58,214 nt of DNA from Bacteroidales bacterium (GCA_017449065.1 JAFSKF010000050.1:1-58214); one strand, 5' to 3'. Numbered from the stretch's first letter, positions 44,930-55,500 are shown. Notes: a model not told the origin generated them from the sequence alone. Numbers and translations are program-made.

Positions 44930-46979
44930 CGGTCTTGTTTTCTGTAGGCTCAGCCTCGGTTATTGTTTCCTCGTCTTCCAACAGTTCTTCGGTGCGCGAT
45001 GCCCATTGGCGCGGACCGAAGATTTCCTGAACATCATCGGTGAAGATCACCTCGCGCTCCATGAGTCGCTGGGTGAGGCTCGCATGACCTTCTGCATACT
45101 GGGTCAGAATCTCTTTGGCACGCTGGTACTGCTGGGCAATCATCGCAGAAACCTCTTCATCGATGGTACGTGCACGTTCATCGCTGTAAGGTTTGGTGAA
45201 GCCGTAATCCTGTCCGGTACTGTCGTAGTAGCACACATTCGGAAGTTTGTCGCTCATACCATAGTAAGCCACCATTGCATAAGCCTGTTTGGTGACGCGC
45301 TCCAGATCGTTGGCGGCACCGCTCGAAATGCTTCCGATGAAGAGTTCTTCCGCAGCACGTCCGCCCAACAGCGAGCAGAGTTCGTCGAGCATAGCTTCTT
45401 TTACGGTAATCTGACGCTCCTCAGGCATATACCAGGCAGCGCCCAAAGCCTTTCCGCGAGGCACAATCGTCACTTTCACCAGTGGAGAACCGTATTTCAG
45501 ATGCCAAGAGATAGTAGCGTGACCGGCTTCATGCACGGCAATGCTCTTTTTCTCTTCCTGAGTCATGATTTTCGATTTCTTCTCCAAACCGCCTATGATA
45601 CGATCGACGGCGTTATTGAAATCGGAGGCATCGACCGTTTTTTTGTCGTAACGTGCGGCAATCAGGGCAGCCTCGTTGCAGACATTGGCAATATCGGCAC
45701 CCGAGAAGCCTGGTGTCTGTCGGGCCAGTTTGCTGATGTCGAGATCCTTCGCCAGCTTCAGTGGGCGCAAATGCACCTTGAAGATTTCGATACGGTCTTT
45801 CAGTTCCGGCAGATCGACGTGAATCTGACGGTCGAAGCGTCCGGCACGCAGCAACGCCTTATCGAGAATGTCTGCACGGTTGGTAGCAGCCAGAATAATC
45901 ACGCCGCTGTTCGTGCCGAAACCATCCATTTCGGTCAGAAGTTGGTTCAAGGTGTTCTCGCGTTCATCGTTGCCTCCGGTCATATTGCGCGATGTACGGG
46001 CACGGCCCACAGCATCGATTTCGTCGATGAAGATGATGCACGGAGCCTTTTCCTTAGCCTGACGGAACAGGTCGCGCACGCGGCTTGCTCCTACACCTAC
46101 GAACATTTCCACAAAGTCGGAACCCGACATCGAGAAGAAAGGAACGTTGGCTTCACCAGCCACTGCCTTTGCGAGCAAGGTCTTACCGGTGCCTGGAGGG
46201 CCTACCAGAAGGGCACCCTTCGGAATCTTGCCGCCCAGATCGGTGTAACGTTTCGGATTCTTCAGGAACTCCACAATCTCTTGCACTTCCTGCTTGGCTT
46301 CGGAAAGTCCGGCAACGTCCTTGAACGTCACCTGCATCTTGTTGTCACCTTCATAAATAGAAGCTTTGGAGCGACCGACGTTGAAAATTCCGCCCGGTCC
46401 GCCGGCTCCGATTTTCGAGAAACCGCGGAAGAAAAAGAAGTACATCAGCAGGATCATCAGGATCAGCGGACCGAAGTTGATGAGAATATCGTGCCAGAAG
46501 TCGTCTTTTTCATATTTTACATCCAAGTCCTTGCATTGACTGTTTTCTGCATTCTTCCATTCGTTCACCTCTTGAGCGAAGCGATCGCCGCTTGGAATCA
46601 CGGTGTTGACCGTAAGTTTACCGCCTTGCTTCTGGCTGTCGTTATACAACTGGCCCAGATTCGGATTCACTTCCGTGGGGTCTTTGGCAAGTTTGCCGGT
46701 TGCCTCCACGTTGCGCGGATTGACGTTCACCTGCTCGAAGTAGCCTTCTTTCGCCAAAGTCTGGAATTCGCTATAATCGATTGTCCGGCTGACTGCGCTG
46801 TCGCCGCCTTTGAAATACATGAAAGCCAGGAATCCTGCCACCAGCAGGTAGATGTAGAAGAAATTAAAGCGGAATGAGAAGTTATATCCGCCCTTGCCGT
46901 TTTCCTTGTTGCCGAACTTGACAAAGCTTTTGGCGTCGCTTGTCTGTTCTGCTTGTTTGTTAATGTCTCTTTCTGCCAT
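44916..46979 (-). CDS. ftsH: ATP-dependent zinc metalloprotease FtsH
   Basis: A 687-aa membrane AAA+ protease that degrades misfolded membrane proteins and short-lived regulators. The two N-terminal helices (about 35-58 and 160-185) flank a periplasmic domain. Walker A is [13 protein letters not shown], Walker [12 protein letters not shown], with the second region of homology [20 protein letters not shown]. The zinc motif is HEAGH ([11 protein letters not shown]). The N-terminus has about 30 extra Lys/Asn-rich residues, usual in this phylum. The acidic tail ([22 protein letters not shown]) is disordered. It lies between rsfS (22 bases upstream) and cdsA. Confidence 0.97.
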   Translation of the reverse strand: MAERDINKQAEQTSDAKSFVKFGNKENGKGGYNFSFRFNFFYIYLLVAGFLAFMYFKGGDSAVSRTIDYSEFQTLAKEGYFEQVNVNPRNVEATGKLAKDPTEVNPNLGQLYNDSQKQGGKLTVNTVIPSGDRFAQEVNEWKNAENSQCKDLDVKYEKDDFWHDILINFGPLILMILLMYFFFFRGFSKIGAGGPGGIFNVGRSKASIYEGDNKMQVTFKDVAGLSEAKQEVQEIVEFLKNPKRYTDLGGKIPKGALLVGPPGTGKTLLAKAVAGEANVPFFSMSGSDFVEMFVGVGASRVRDLFRQAKEKAPCIIFIDEIDAVGRARTSRNMTGGNDERENTLNQLLTEMDGFGTNSGVIILAATNRADILDKALLRAGRFDRQIHVDLPELKDRIEIFKVHLRPLKLAKDLDISKLARQTPGFSGADIANVCNEAALIAARYDKKTVDASDFNNAVDRIIGGLEKKSKIMTQEEKKSIAVHEAGHATISWHLKYGSPLVKVTIVPRGKALGAAWYMPEERQITVKEAMLDELCSLLGGRAAEELFIGSISSGAANDLERVTKQAYAMVAYYGMSDKLPNVCYYDSTGQDYGFTKPYSDERARTIDEEVSAMIAQQYQRAKEILTQYAEGHASLTQRLMEREVIFTDDVQEIFGPRQWASRTEELLEDEETITEAEPTENKTDEPA

Positions 46980-47001
46980 TATATAATTGTAGAATTATCA
47001 G

Positions 47002-47355
47002 TTAAAGTTCGTCCTCGATGCGGGTGATGTTGGCATCCTCCCACAACGATTCCAAATTGTAGAACTCGCGTGTTTCCGGCTGGAACACGTGCACCAAGAT
47101 GTAGCCGTAGTCGATGGCTATCCACATTTTGTTCTGCATACCCACCATTCCCTGATTGCGCTGGCCGATGGTTTCCTGCACGTGCTTCATCAGGTTGTTG
47201 GCGATACCATAGACTTGTGTGGACGAGTTTCCGTCGCACACCACAAAATAGCTGAAGGCGGCCTCTTCAAGCCGACTCATATCGATGATCTGAATATTGT
47301 GGGCCTTGCAGTTCTGCAACCCCTCGACGATTGTATTTAGTAATTTATCTTTCAT
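47002..47355 (-). CDS. rsfS: Ribosomal silencing factor RsfS
   Basis: A 117-aa protein that binds ribosomal protein uL14 and blocks subunit joining in starved cells. The DUF143/Iojap signature is the C-terminal run WIAIDYGYILVHVFQPETRE followed by FYNLESLWEDA. The segment YFVVCDGNSSTQVYGIAN near residue 36 is equally typical. The length is normal. First gene of rsfS-ftsH-cdsA, diverging from the DUF3127 gene across a 163-base spacer. TAACTTCG at 47366-47373 (one base off) may be its -7 element. Confidence 0.95.
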   Translation of the reverse strand: MKDKLLNTIVEGLQNCKAHNIQIIDMSRLEEAAFSYFVVCDGNSSTQVYGIANNLMKHVQETIGQRNQGMVGMQNKMWIAIDYGYILVHVFQPETREFYNLESLWEDANITRIEDEL

Positions 47356-47444
47356 TTTACGGCCGCGAAGTTAATAATTATTTATGACATTCGCTATATT
47401 TTCAGAAAAAAAGTGTTATTTTAAAGATTTTTTTAGCAAAAAAG

Positions 47445-47475
47445 TTGCTCGTGTGACAAAAAAGCGCTATATTTG
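47445..47475 (+). promoter_or_regulatory. Promoter of the DUF3127 gene
   Basis: TTG (47445-47447), 20 bases, TATATTTG (47468-47475). RNA should start near 47482, giving a leader of about 37 bases. Confidence 0.65.
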
Positions 47476-47518
47476 CACGCAATTTCGCGCAAAAAAAATC
47501 ACACTTTAAATAAATAAT

Positions 47519-47953
47519 ATGGAATTAAAAGGTAAAATTACGCAAGTGCTGCCGCTGCAGCAAGGTATCGGCCAGCGTACCGGCAACGCCTGGAAGAAGC
47601 AGGAGTATGTTCTCGAAACCTACGACCGTTTTCCACGCAAAGTGCTCTTCAATTTCTTCAACGAGGCTGTTGATACCTATCCGCTGCAGGTGGGCGATGA
47701 TATCAATCTGAGTTTCGACCTCGAAAGCCGTTCGTATGTAGGTCGCGACGGTGTTGAACGTTGGTCAACAGACGTTCGCGGATGGAAAGCCGAGAAGATC
47801 GATCCTGCCACCATTGCCGCTCCTGCCTATGGCGCTCCTGTCGGCCAGCCGGTTCAGCCTGCTCCGATCGGACAACCGGCACCCGTTGTCGGCCAGTTCC
47901 CACAGGCTCCGGCACCCGCTGCTCCGAATCCTACAGAGGATCTTCCATTCTGA
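47519..47953 (+). CDS. DUF3127 OB-fold protein with SSB-like tip
   Basis: A 144-aa protein. Residues 1-95 form the DUF3127 domain, an OB-fold resembling single-strand DNA-binding proteins (MELKGKITQVLPLQQGIGQR, WKKQEYVLETYDRF, DVRGWKAEKI). Residues 98-135 are a disordered Pro/Gln/Ala tail with repeated PVGQP-like units. The protein ends PTEDLPF, which closely resembles the acidic tip (DDIPF type) by which SSB recruits repair and replication proteins. It is a single-gene unit with its own promoter. The role is inferred: single-strand DNA or RNA binding. It is not the main SSB, which has a different N-terminal domain. Confidence 0.85.
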   Translation: MELKGKITQVLPLQQGIGQRTGNAWKKQEYVLETYDRFPRKVLFNFFNEAVDTYPLQVGDDINLSFDLESRSYVGRDGVERWSTDVRGWKAEKIDPATIAAPAYGAPVGQPVQPAPIGQPAPVVGQFPQAPAPAAPNPTEDLPF

Positions 47954-48035
47954 CAAATGATTGCCATTCAGATGATAAGTTAACTTGTCATTTGGTGGCA
48001 ATTCTTCTTTAATATTAATTAAAAAGTCGCATTCT

Positions 48036-48067
48036 TTTGGCTGGTTCAAAATAATCGTTTATATTTG
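48036..48067 (+). promoter_or_regulatory. Promoter of pckA
   Basis: TTTG (48036-48039), exactly 20 bases, TATATTTG (48060-48067). The leader is about 70 bases. This is among the best matches to consensus in the window. Confidence 0.75.
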
Positions 48068-48143
48068 CGCGGCTGAATAAAGAAATACAAACTTTATAGT
48101 AATTGATTCTAATTCAATAAATCACTTAAAACAACAAGGTATT

Positions 48144-49748
48144 ATGGCAAATTTAGATTTGACTAAGTATGGTATCACAGGTTCTACTGTGATTGCGCAC
48201 AACCCTTCATACGAGGAGTTGTTTAAGGCAGAAACCGATCCAAGCCTCACCGGCTATGAGAAAGGTCAGGTAACCGAACTCGGTGCCGTTAACGTTATGA
48301 CCGGTATCTTCACAGGTCGTTCTCCTAAGGATAAGTACATCGTTGATGATGCACAGAGCCACGATAAAGTATGGTGGACTTCTGAGGCTTACAAGAACGA
48401 TAACCACCCAATGTCTGAGGAGGTTTGGAAAACCGTTAAGACAATTGCTCAGAAGGAGCTCAGCAACAAGAACCTCTATGTAGTTGACGCTTTCTGCGGT
48501 GCTAATAAGGCTACCCGTCTGGCTGTCCGCTTCATCGTTGAGGTGGCTTGGCAGGCTCACTTCGTAACCAATATGTTCATCCAGCCTTCTGCTGAGGAAC
48601 TTGCCAACTTCGAGCCTAACTTCGTTATCTACAACGCCTCGAAGGCAAAGGTTGAGAACTACAAGGAACTCGGTTTGAACTCTGAGACTTGCGTTGCCTT
48701 CAACACCACCAGCCACGAGCAGGTTATCATCAACACCTGGTATGGCGGCGAAATGAAGAAGGGTATGTTCTCTATGCAGAACTACTACCTCCCATTGAAG
48801 GGTATTGCTTCTATGCACTGCTCTGCCAACACCGACATGAACAAGGAGAACACCGCTATCTTCTTCGGTCTGTCAGGCACAGGTAAGACCACTCTTTCTA
48901 CCGATCCTAAGCGTCTCCTCATCGGTGACGACGAGCACGGCTGGGACGACGAGGGCGTGTTCAACCTCGAAGGCGGCTGCTACGCTAAGGTTATCAACCT
49001 CGATAAGGAGTCAGAGCCAGATATCTACAACGCTATCCGTCGCAACGCTCTCTTGGAGAACGTAACCGTTGACGCTAACGGCAAGATCGACTTCGCCGAC
49101 AAGAGCGTTACCGAGAATACTCGCGTATCTTACCCAATCAACCACATCGAGAAGGTGGTTAAGCCTGTTTCTGCAGGTCCTGCTGCCAAGAATGTCATCT
49201 TCCTTTCTGCTGATGCATTCGGTGTATTGCCACCAGTATCTATCCTGAGCCCTGAGCAGACGAAGTACTACTTCCTCTCTGGTTTCACCGCTAAGCTGGC
49301 TGGCACCGAGCGTGGTATCACCGAACCTACTCCAACCTTCTCTGCTTGCTTCGGTCAGGCCTTCCTTGAGCTGCACCCAACCAAGTATGCTGAGGAGCTC
49401 GTTAAGAAGATGGAGAAGAGCGGCGCTAAGGCTTACCTCGTTAACACAGGTTGGAACGGTACCGGCAAGCGTATCTCTATCCGCGATACCCGTGGTATCA
49501 TCGACGGTATCCTGGGCGGCGCTATCCTGAAGGCTCCTACCAAGACCATCCCTGTATTCAACTTCGTTGTTCCTACAGAGTTGGAGGGTGTTGATCCAAA
49601 TATCCTTGATCCACGCGACACCTACGCTAACAAGGCTGACTGGGATGTTAAGGCTCAGGATCTTGCTGCTCGCTTCATCAAGAACTTCGGCAAGTACACC
49701 ACCAACGAAGCTGGTAAGGCTTTGGTTGCTGCTGGTCCTCAGCTCTAA
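48144..49748 (+). CDS. pckA: Phosphoenolpyruvate carboxykinase (ATP)
   Basis: A 534-aa enzyme interconverting oxaloacetate and phosphoenolpyruvate. In anaerobic Bacteroidales it runs towards oxaloacetate, fixing CO2 on the route to succinate (established for the group). Marks are [18 protein letters not shown], the kinase-1a P-loop [11 protein letters not shown], the metal site [13 protein letters not shown] and [13 protein letters not shown]. Codon choice differs from the neighbours: Ala is mostly GCT and Leu often CTC, as in very highly expressed genes. A strong consensus promoter and tandem terminators support high expression. It is a single-gene unit. Confidence 0.97.
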   Translation: MANLDLTKYGITGSTVIAHNPSYEELFKAETDPSLTGYEKGQVTELGAVNVMTGIFTGRSPKDKYIVDDAQSHDKVWWTSEAYKNDNHPMSEEVWKTVKTIAQKELSNKNLYVVDAFCGANKATRLAVRFIVEVAWQAHFVTNMFIQPSAEELANFEPNFVIYNASKAKVENYKELGLNSETCVAFNTTSHEQVIINTWYGGEMKKGMFSMQNYYLPLKGIASMHCSANTDMNKENTAIFFGLSGTGKTTLSTDPKRLLIGDDEHGWDDEGVFNLEGGCYAKVINLDKESEPDIYNAIRRNALLENVTVDANGKIDFADKSVTENTRVSYPINHIEKVVKPVSAGPAAKNVIFLSADAFGVLPPVSILSPEQTKYYFLSGFTAKLAGTERGITEPTPTFSACFGQAFLELHPTKYAEELVKKMEKSGAKAYLVNTGWNGTGKRISIRDTRGIIDGILGGAILKAPTKTIPVFNFVVPTELEGVDPNILDPRDTYANKADWDVKAQDLAARFIKNFGKYTTNEAGKALVAAGPQL

Positions 49749-49766
49749 TGATCATCGCTTGAAGGG

Positions 49767-49826
49767 CGGCGGAAAACCGCCTTTCTTTCAATACTTAAAA
49801 AGGCTCGTAAGCAAATGCTTACGAGC
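49767..49826. terminator. Tandem terminators between pckA and the OPT gene
   Basis: First hairpin: GGCGG (49768-49772), loop AAAA, CCGCC (49777-49781), then TTTCTTTC. Second: AAGGCTCGTAAGC, loop AAAT, GCTTACGAGCCTT, then a T-run to about 49836. The A-run before the second hairpin lets it also end the convergent OPT gene. Confidence 0.92.
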
Positions 49827-49853
49827 CTTTTTTTTGTTTCTATTGTTTCGTCT

Positions 49854-51836
49854 TTACTTTGTCTTCATTGCTGCCTTAACGACATAAACTATAATGAGGC
49901 AGTAGGCAAGGAGGCTGAGCAGCTGGCCCCAGGTGGAAGAAGCCCAGGCACCGTCGGCAAGGGTCCAATCGATTCCGGCAAAGGTAAGACCGGCGCTGAC
50001 GACACCCATCAAGGCACCACCGGCAATGAATCCGGAGGCCAAAAGGGTGCCGCGTTCGCCACGGGCGGCATTCACCTGTGCATCCTTACTGTGGTGCGTA
50101 ACATAGTGCTGCACGGCACCGCCAACCAGCAGCGGGAGGTTGAGCTGCAACGGAATGAACATGCCCAGAGCGAATGCCAACGAAGAAATGCCGAACGCAT
50201 TGAGGATAAGGGCAATCACGGCACCGATGCCATACAGCAGCCAGGGTGCACCTTGTCCCATCATAAGCGGTTCGATAACGGCAGCCATCGCGCGAGCCTG
50301 AGGAGCTGCCATAACGTCGCTGTTATCCGGTGTGAATCCGTATGCCTCATTGAGAATCATGATGACGCCGGCTGCGGTGGCAGCGCTGATTAGGATGCCC
50401 AGGAACTTGAAGCTTTGCTGTTTGGCAGGGGTAGAACCGAGCCAGTAACCGATCTTGAGGTCGGTGACGAAAGCTCCGGCACTCGACAAGGCTGTGCAAA
50501 CCACACCGCCCATCACCAATGCAGCCACCATGCCTTCCGTGCCGCTGAGTCCTACGGTTGCCATGATGAGCGAAGCCAGAATCAGCGTCATCAGCGTCAT
50601 GCCCGAAACTGGGTTGCTGCCCACAATCGCAATGGCATTGGCAGCCACTGTGGTAAACAGGAAAGCAATCACGAATACGATGAGCAGGGCCACTACGGTG
50701 AAGAGTACGGAACCATGCATCACATCCAGATAGAAGAACAGCGTGGTGATCATCAGAGCAATAATCAGTCCCATCACGATTACACGCATCGAAAGATCTC
50801 GGTCAGTGCGCGGAACACCGTTACCTTCCACCTCTGCGGCAGACTTGTTGCCGAATGCCGCCTTAATCAGGCCGAACGATCCCATAATGACTTTCCGGCT
50901 GTTCCATACACCGATGATGCCCGCCATGGCGATGCCGCCGATACCGATGCTCTTGGCATATTGGAAAATCTGCTGCGGGGTGGCATCCTGTGCCGGCAGT
51001 CCGCCGCTCACTTCCAGATCGGGCCAGATGAGGGCGATCAGCGGAACGGCAATCCACCAGATAAGCACGGAACCCGCACACATAATGGCAGCATACTTAA
51101 GTCCGACAATGTAGCCCATTCCCAACAGGGCGGCAGAAGTGTTGCAGCTCAGGAAGAGTTTGCTCTTCATGGCGATGGTCGAACCCAAACTGCAGAACGT
51201 TGAGGTGAAGTTCTCTGCCCATGCACCGAAGGTAGCCACCAGAAAATCATACAGACCACCAATCACCGATGCGATGATGAGCGGTTTGGCAGCAGAACTT
51301 TCGCCCTCGCCCGAAATCAGCACCTGCGTAGAAGCCGTTGCCTCGGGGAAGGGATATTCGCCATGTTTCTCCTTCACGAAATATTTGCGGAAGGGGATGA
51401 GGAACAGCACGCCGATAGTGCCACCCAACAGCGAAGCCAGGAATACTTCGAGGAAGCTGACGCTGATTTGGGCATCGGGGAACTTGCTGTCGAGAATATA
51501 CAGGGCGGGCAGGGTGAAAATGGCTCCTGCCACAATCATACCCGAGCAGGCACCAATCGACTGGATGATGACGTTTTCTCCCAACGGATCTTTGCGTTTC
51601 GTGGCACTGGCCAATCCGACGGCAATGATGGTGATAGGGATAGCCGCCTCAAAAACCTGTCCTACCTTGAGTCCGAGGTAAGCGGTAGCGGCACTAAAGA
51701 TAACCGCCATCAGCAGTCCCCATACCACCGACCAGGCAGTAACTTCGCGAGGATTGGCCTTCGCAGGCATAAGCGGTTCATACGTTTCGCCCGGTTTCAA
51801 GGGGCGCATAGCATTTTCAGGTAACTTTGTTTCCAT
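49854..51836 (-). CDS. OPT family oligopeptide transporter
   Basis: A 660-aa inner-membrane transporter with about 15 helices. It matches the prokaryotic OPT family (proton-coupled uptake of small peptides or metal-chelates). Visible marks are NPREVTAWSVVWGLLMAVIF near the N-terminus, AYLGLKVGQVFEAAIPITII and NPVSGMTLMTLI with GTEGMVAALVMGGVV later. The N-terminal LKPGETYEPLMPA is family-typical too. The length is normal. It is a single-gene unit with a promoter at 51939 and shares a terminator with pckA. The exact substrate is not readable. Confidence 0.93.
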   Translation of the reverse strand: METKLPENAMRPLKPGETYEPLMPAKANPREVTAWSVVWGLLMAVIFSAATAYLGLKVGQVFEAAIPITIIAVGLASATKRKDPLGENVIIQSIGACSGMIVAGAIFTLPALYILDSKFPDAQISVSFLEVFLASLLGGTIGVLFLIPFRKYFVKEKHGEYPFPEATASTQVLISGEGESSAAKPLIIASVIGGLYDFLVATFGAWAENFTSTFCSLGSTIAMKSKLFLSCNTSAALLGMGYIVGLKYAAIMCAGSVLIWWIAVPLIALIWPDLEVSGGLPAQDATPQQIFQYAKSIGIGGIAMAGIIGVWNSRKVIMGSFGLIKAAFGNKSAAEVEGNGVPRTDRDLSMRVIVMGLIIALMITTLFFYLDVMHGSVLFTVVALLIVFVIAFLFTTVAANAIAIVGSNPVSGMTLMTLILASLIMATVGLSGTEGMVAALVMGGVVCTALSSAGAFVTDLKIGYWLGSTPAKQQSFKFLGILISAATAAGVIMILNEAYGFTPDNSDVMAAPQARAMAAVIEPLMMGQGAPWLLYGIGAVIALILNAFGISSLAFALGMFIPLQLNLPLLVGGAVQHYVTHHSKDAQVNAARGERGTLLASGFIAGGALMGVVSAGLTFAGIDWTLADGAWASSTWGQLLSLLAYCLIIVYVVKAAMKTK

Positions 51837-51938
51837 ATATTATTTTTTCAAAAGAGTTAGCAGGCATCTTCGTTCTTGTTCCAAACAACCCAAACCTTTG
51901 CAATCTTCAATTCTCTCATTGTTTTTGTTTTGATAGCG

Positions 51939-51946
51939 CAAAGATA
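51939..51946 (-). promoter_or_regulatory. Promoter -7 element of the OPT gene
   Basis: TATCTTTG on the - strand, about 100 bases upstream of the start codon. The region at -33 is A/T-rich without a clean TTTG. Confidence 0.55.
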
Positions 51947-52123
51947 GGGATTTTTTTGATATTGAAAATAAAGAAGTGGTGAAAATTGAAAAAAGGGCGC
52001 AATAATTCTTGTTTTTCTCCACCTATATATAATATGTAAGCCCCGGATGGACCTGAGAGTAATCGTCAGAGGCGAGAAATCTCACACAATCTCTACAGAA
52101 TAAATTCGCGATGTCGGCGGGAA

Positions 52124-52287
52124 TTTTTGCGCTATGACTATGTAACAATTTTTTCATAACTATGTAGCAATTTTTCTATGACTATAAAACAAATTCTCTA
52201 TACATGGAAGATATTTTTGCGCTCCAACTGGGCAGCAAAAATTCTCCAACTGGACCGTAAATTCTCCCCAACTGAGCAGCAAAAAAG
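52124..52287. repeat. Degenerate tandem repeats upstream of the CRISPR locus
   Basis: Units of about 20-24 bases: ATGACTATGTAACAATTTTT and ATAACTATGTAGCAATTTTT (three variants, 52131-52197), then CTCCAACTGGGCAGCAAAAA and CTCCCCAACTGAGCAGCAAA (three variants, 52222-52287). The two sets share the core AACT-G-AGCAA. Both are introduced by TTTTTGCGCT (52124-52133 and 52214-52223), so a block of about 90 bases appears to be duplicated and diverged. No reading frame explains it. The remaining DNA between 51947 and 52325 has no recognised feature. Confidence 0.6.
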
Positions 52288-52325
52288 CCGCACATTCTTT
52301 GTTCCTTCATTTTTCTGTTCGATTA

Positions 52326-52357
52326 TTTGGAAAATACAAACAAATTCCATATATTTG
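52326..52357 (+). promoter_or_regulatory. Consensus promoter reading through the tracrRNA gene towards cas9
   Basis: TTTG (52326-52329), exactly 20 bases, TATATTTG (52350-52357). RNA should start near 52364 on the + strand. The next + strand gene is cas9 at 52581, and no + strand terminator lies between (the hairpin at 52407-52424 lacks a T-run on this strand). The leader of about 217 bases would be antisense to the whole tracrRNA. Confidence 0.65.
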
Positions 52358-52400
52358 CGGCGTGAAAATACTTTTGAAACGCTGAAATTATGGTAGAAAT

Positions 52401-52487
52401 AAAAAACTCCCACCGAAGCGGGAGTATAGGGATTAACCCTTCGGCCATAACAGCCTTATTGTGATAAGATGTAGAAGAATTTTTATC
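52401..52487 (-). ncRNA. tracrRNA of the type II-C system
   Basis: On the - strand, the 5' part (TTCTTCTACATCTTATCACAA, here split as TTCTTCTACATC, four unpaired bases, CACAA) is the anti-repeat. It pairs with GATGTAGAAGAA and TTGTG of the CRISPR repeat, with an internal bulge of four bases as in other Cas9 guide duplexes. Three hairpins follow: GGC/GCC around TGTTATG, AGGG/CCCT around TTAAT, and the terminator CTCCCGC-TTCG-GTGGGAG (52407-52424) with six T residues. The promoter at 52494-52525 sets the start near 52487. Anti-repeat orientation shows that crRNAs are read from the + strand of the array. Ends are estimates. Confidence 0.9.
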
Positions 52488-52493
52488 ACGATG

Positions 52494-52525
52494 CAAAGGT
52501 AGTTCTTTTTTCTGTAGTGGCCAAA
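52494..52525 (-). promoter_or_regulatory. tracrRNA promoter
   Basis: On the - strand TTTG (52522-52525), exactly 20 bases, TACCTTTG (52494-52501): a full consensus match, firing away from cas9. It lies about 55 bases from the cas9 start codon. Confidence 0.85.
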
Positions 52526-52580
52526 TATATAGATAAAAATATAAGAATATTTAACAGATAAACGATAAATCTTTAATAAC

Positions 52581-55500
52581 ATGGAAAAGAAAGTTCTTGG
52601 AATTGACACTGGAACCAACAGTTTAGGCTGGGCTATAGTAACTCGAGATGAAGAAGCAGGAACCTGTCATCTTGAAGACCATGGTGTGAATATTTTTCAA
52701 GAAGGAGTGAAGCGCGAAAAGGGAGTGGAATCTTCTAAAGCTGCTGAACGGACAGAACATCGTTCGTCACGTAAGCATTATTGGCGGAGAAAAATTAGAA
52801 AAATCAACCTGCTTCGTCTTTTGATTGACAATCGGTTTTGTCCTCCGCTTTCGAATGAAACATTGAAAGACTGGCGTTCAAAACGAATATACCCATTGGA
52901 TGAACTATTTATGCAGTGGCAGCGCACAGATGATAAACGTAATGAGAATCCTTATTACTATCGTTATCTTTGTCTGACCAAGAAACTTGACCTCGAACTT
53001 CCTGATCAGCGTTTCATCTTAGGCCGAGCAATCTATCATCTCAACCAGAGGAGAGGCTTTTTGAGTAATCGCAAGAGTCAGGAAAAAGAAGAAGAAACCG
53101 GCAAAGTGAAAAGCAGCATCTCTAAACTTTCGGAAGATATGGAAACGGCCGGATGTAAGTATCTGGGAGAATACTTCTATCAATTGTATGAAAAGGGCGA
53201 ACGCATCCGCAATCATTACACAGCACGCGAGGATCACTATCTGAAAGAGTTCAAAGCAATCTGCGAGAAGCAACAACTGGAAGAATCTTTGGTTCAGAAA
53301 CTGGAATTAGCCATTTTCTACCAGCGTCCATTGAAGTCTCAGAAGCAAAATGTAGGTCGCTGTCCTTTTGAACCTAAAAAGAGCAGGTGCCCCATTTCAC
53401 ATCCGCTCTTCGAGGAATTCCGGATGTACCAAGTCCTGAATAATATAAAGATGAGAGGCCCCTTGGATAGCGAAATGAGGTTTCTATCAGAGGAAGAGAA
53501 AACAAAAATTAAGCCTTTATTCTATCGTAAGAGTAAAAAGGTGTTTGATTTTGGCGATATAGCTAAAACACTTGCAAATGCCAAGAATACCAAGAATTGT
53601 GCCTATTATAAGGGCGAACCTAATGGCGCCCAATATTTGTTCAATTATCAACTTGATTTTGGGGTTGCCGGATGTTCCGTTACGGCACAACTCAAAGAAA
53701 TTTTTGGAGAAGAATGGCTGAATGAGGCTGCTTCATTGTATGTTCTGGCGGCAGGCAAGACGCTGGAGGAAATCATGAATGACATATGGCATGTGCTTTT
53801 CAACTTTGAAGATGAGATGCATTTGCGGCAGTTCGCTGCCGAAAAACTGCAACTGAACGGGGATATGGCTGTTAAATTCAGCAAAATTAATGTTCCGCAA
53901 GATTACGCATCCCTTAGCTTGTGTGCAATCCGCAAAATTCTTCCTTGGATGAAAGAATTTAGACTCCGTTACGATCAGGCTGTCTTTTTGGCCAATTTGA
54001 AGAAGGTTCTGCCATCTTATGTGTGGGAAAATAAAGAAACTAAGCAATCTGCGATTAACATTCTTCTTGAGGTAATTAGCAGCTATGATTCCAATAACTG
54101 CGAATCTACATTAGAAGGATCTTTGAAAAATTGCATTTTACGGTATTGGCCAGAGGCAGATTTACAGAAACTCTATCATCCTTCTATGATTGAGCTGTAT
54201 CCGCAGGCCAAGCCCAATGAGGATGGTTTGTATCAGTTAGGTTCTCCACGCATCAATAGTGTGAAGAATCCGATGGCTATGCACAGTCTTTTCAGGTTGA
54301 GACATGTGGTCAATACGTTGTTGAAAGAAGGTAAGATAAATCCTGAAACTATCATCAACATTGAATTTGCTCGCGAACTAAACGATGCCAACCTCCGTAA
54401 GGCCATAGAGCACGATCAGCGTGAACGGAAAAAACTTAGGGAAGAATACAGAAAGAAGATAGAAGAATTATTAGGAAGCGGAGCTCAAGTGTCCGATACT
54501 GATATTCTAAAGTATCAGCTTTGGGAGGAACAGGGACATCAATGTATCTATACGGGAGATCCCATAGGCTTGGCCGATTTCTTGGGCGATAATCCTAAAT
54601 ATGACATTGAACATACTATTCCAAGAAGCAAAGGTGGAGACAGTACACAGGTCAATCTAACTCTTTGTAGTAATCGCTTCAATAGGGACGTAAAGCGAAC
54701 GTTCTTGCCAGCGGAATTGAATAATCACGATGCAATACTTCAGCGTATAGCATCGTGGAAAGAAAAATATGAGGATTTTGATGCTAAGGTGAGAACAGCC
54801 AAACGTCAGGCTAAAAGTGCTTCGACTAAGAAACAGAAAGATCGGGCTATTGAGAATAAACATTACTACACTCTCCAGCGGGATTATTGGCGAGGCAAAT
54901 ACCAACGGTTCCAGATGTTGACGGTTCCGGAAGGTTTTGCTCGTAGGCAAGGCGTTGATATCAGCGTAATTTCTCGCTATGCCAGACTTTATCTTCAGAC
55001 CGTATTCAAACATGTATATATTGTCAAAGGTCTTGCAACGTCGGATTTCCGCAAGATATGGGGAATTCAGGAAGAATATACTAAGAAAGAGCGAGTGAAC
55101 CACGTTCATCATTGTATTGATGCCATTACTATAGCATGTGTTGGGCGTGATGAATACGGCAAATTGGCCCAATACTATCATGAGTTGGAAAACTGGAAAT
55201 GGTTCCACAGAGAGAAACCTCATTTCCCTCAACCATGGGAAACCTTTGCTTCTGATATCAAGAAGATTGGCGACGACTTGTTGGTCGCTCATACATCGCC
55301 TGATCTCATGCCCAAACAAACCAAGAAAAAAGCCGATGATGGGACTTTGATTCAAGGTGATACAGCCAGAGGTGCTCTTCATTCGGATACTTTCTATGGT
55401 GCGATAGATTTGGGAGAAGGAGTAAAATATGTGGTAAGGAAACCTCTTGACGGATTGAAAGAAGCAGATATAAAAAATATCGTGGACGATGTTGTTCGAG

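Noticed and set aside
45006..46877. 623-aa open frame on the + strand
   Set aside because: It is antisense to ftsH, has no recognisable domain and reflects the codon bias of ftsH.
52407..52424. Hairpin read as a + strand terminator upstream of cas9
   Set aside because: The T-run needed for termination is present only on the - strand side (A-run at 52401-52406), where it ends the tracrRNA.
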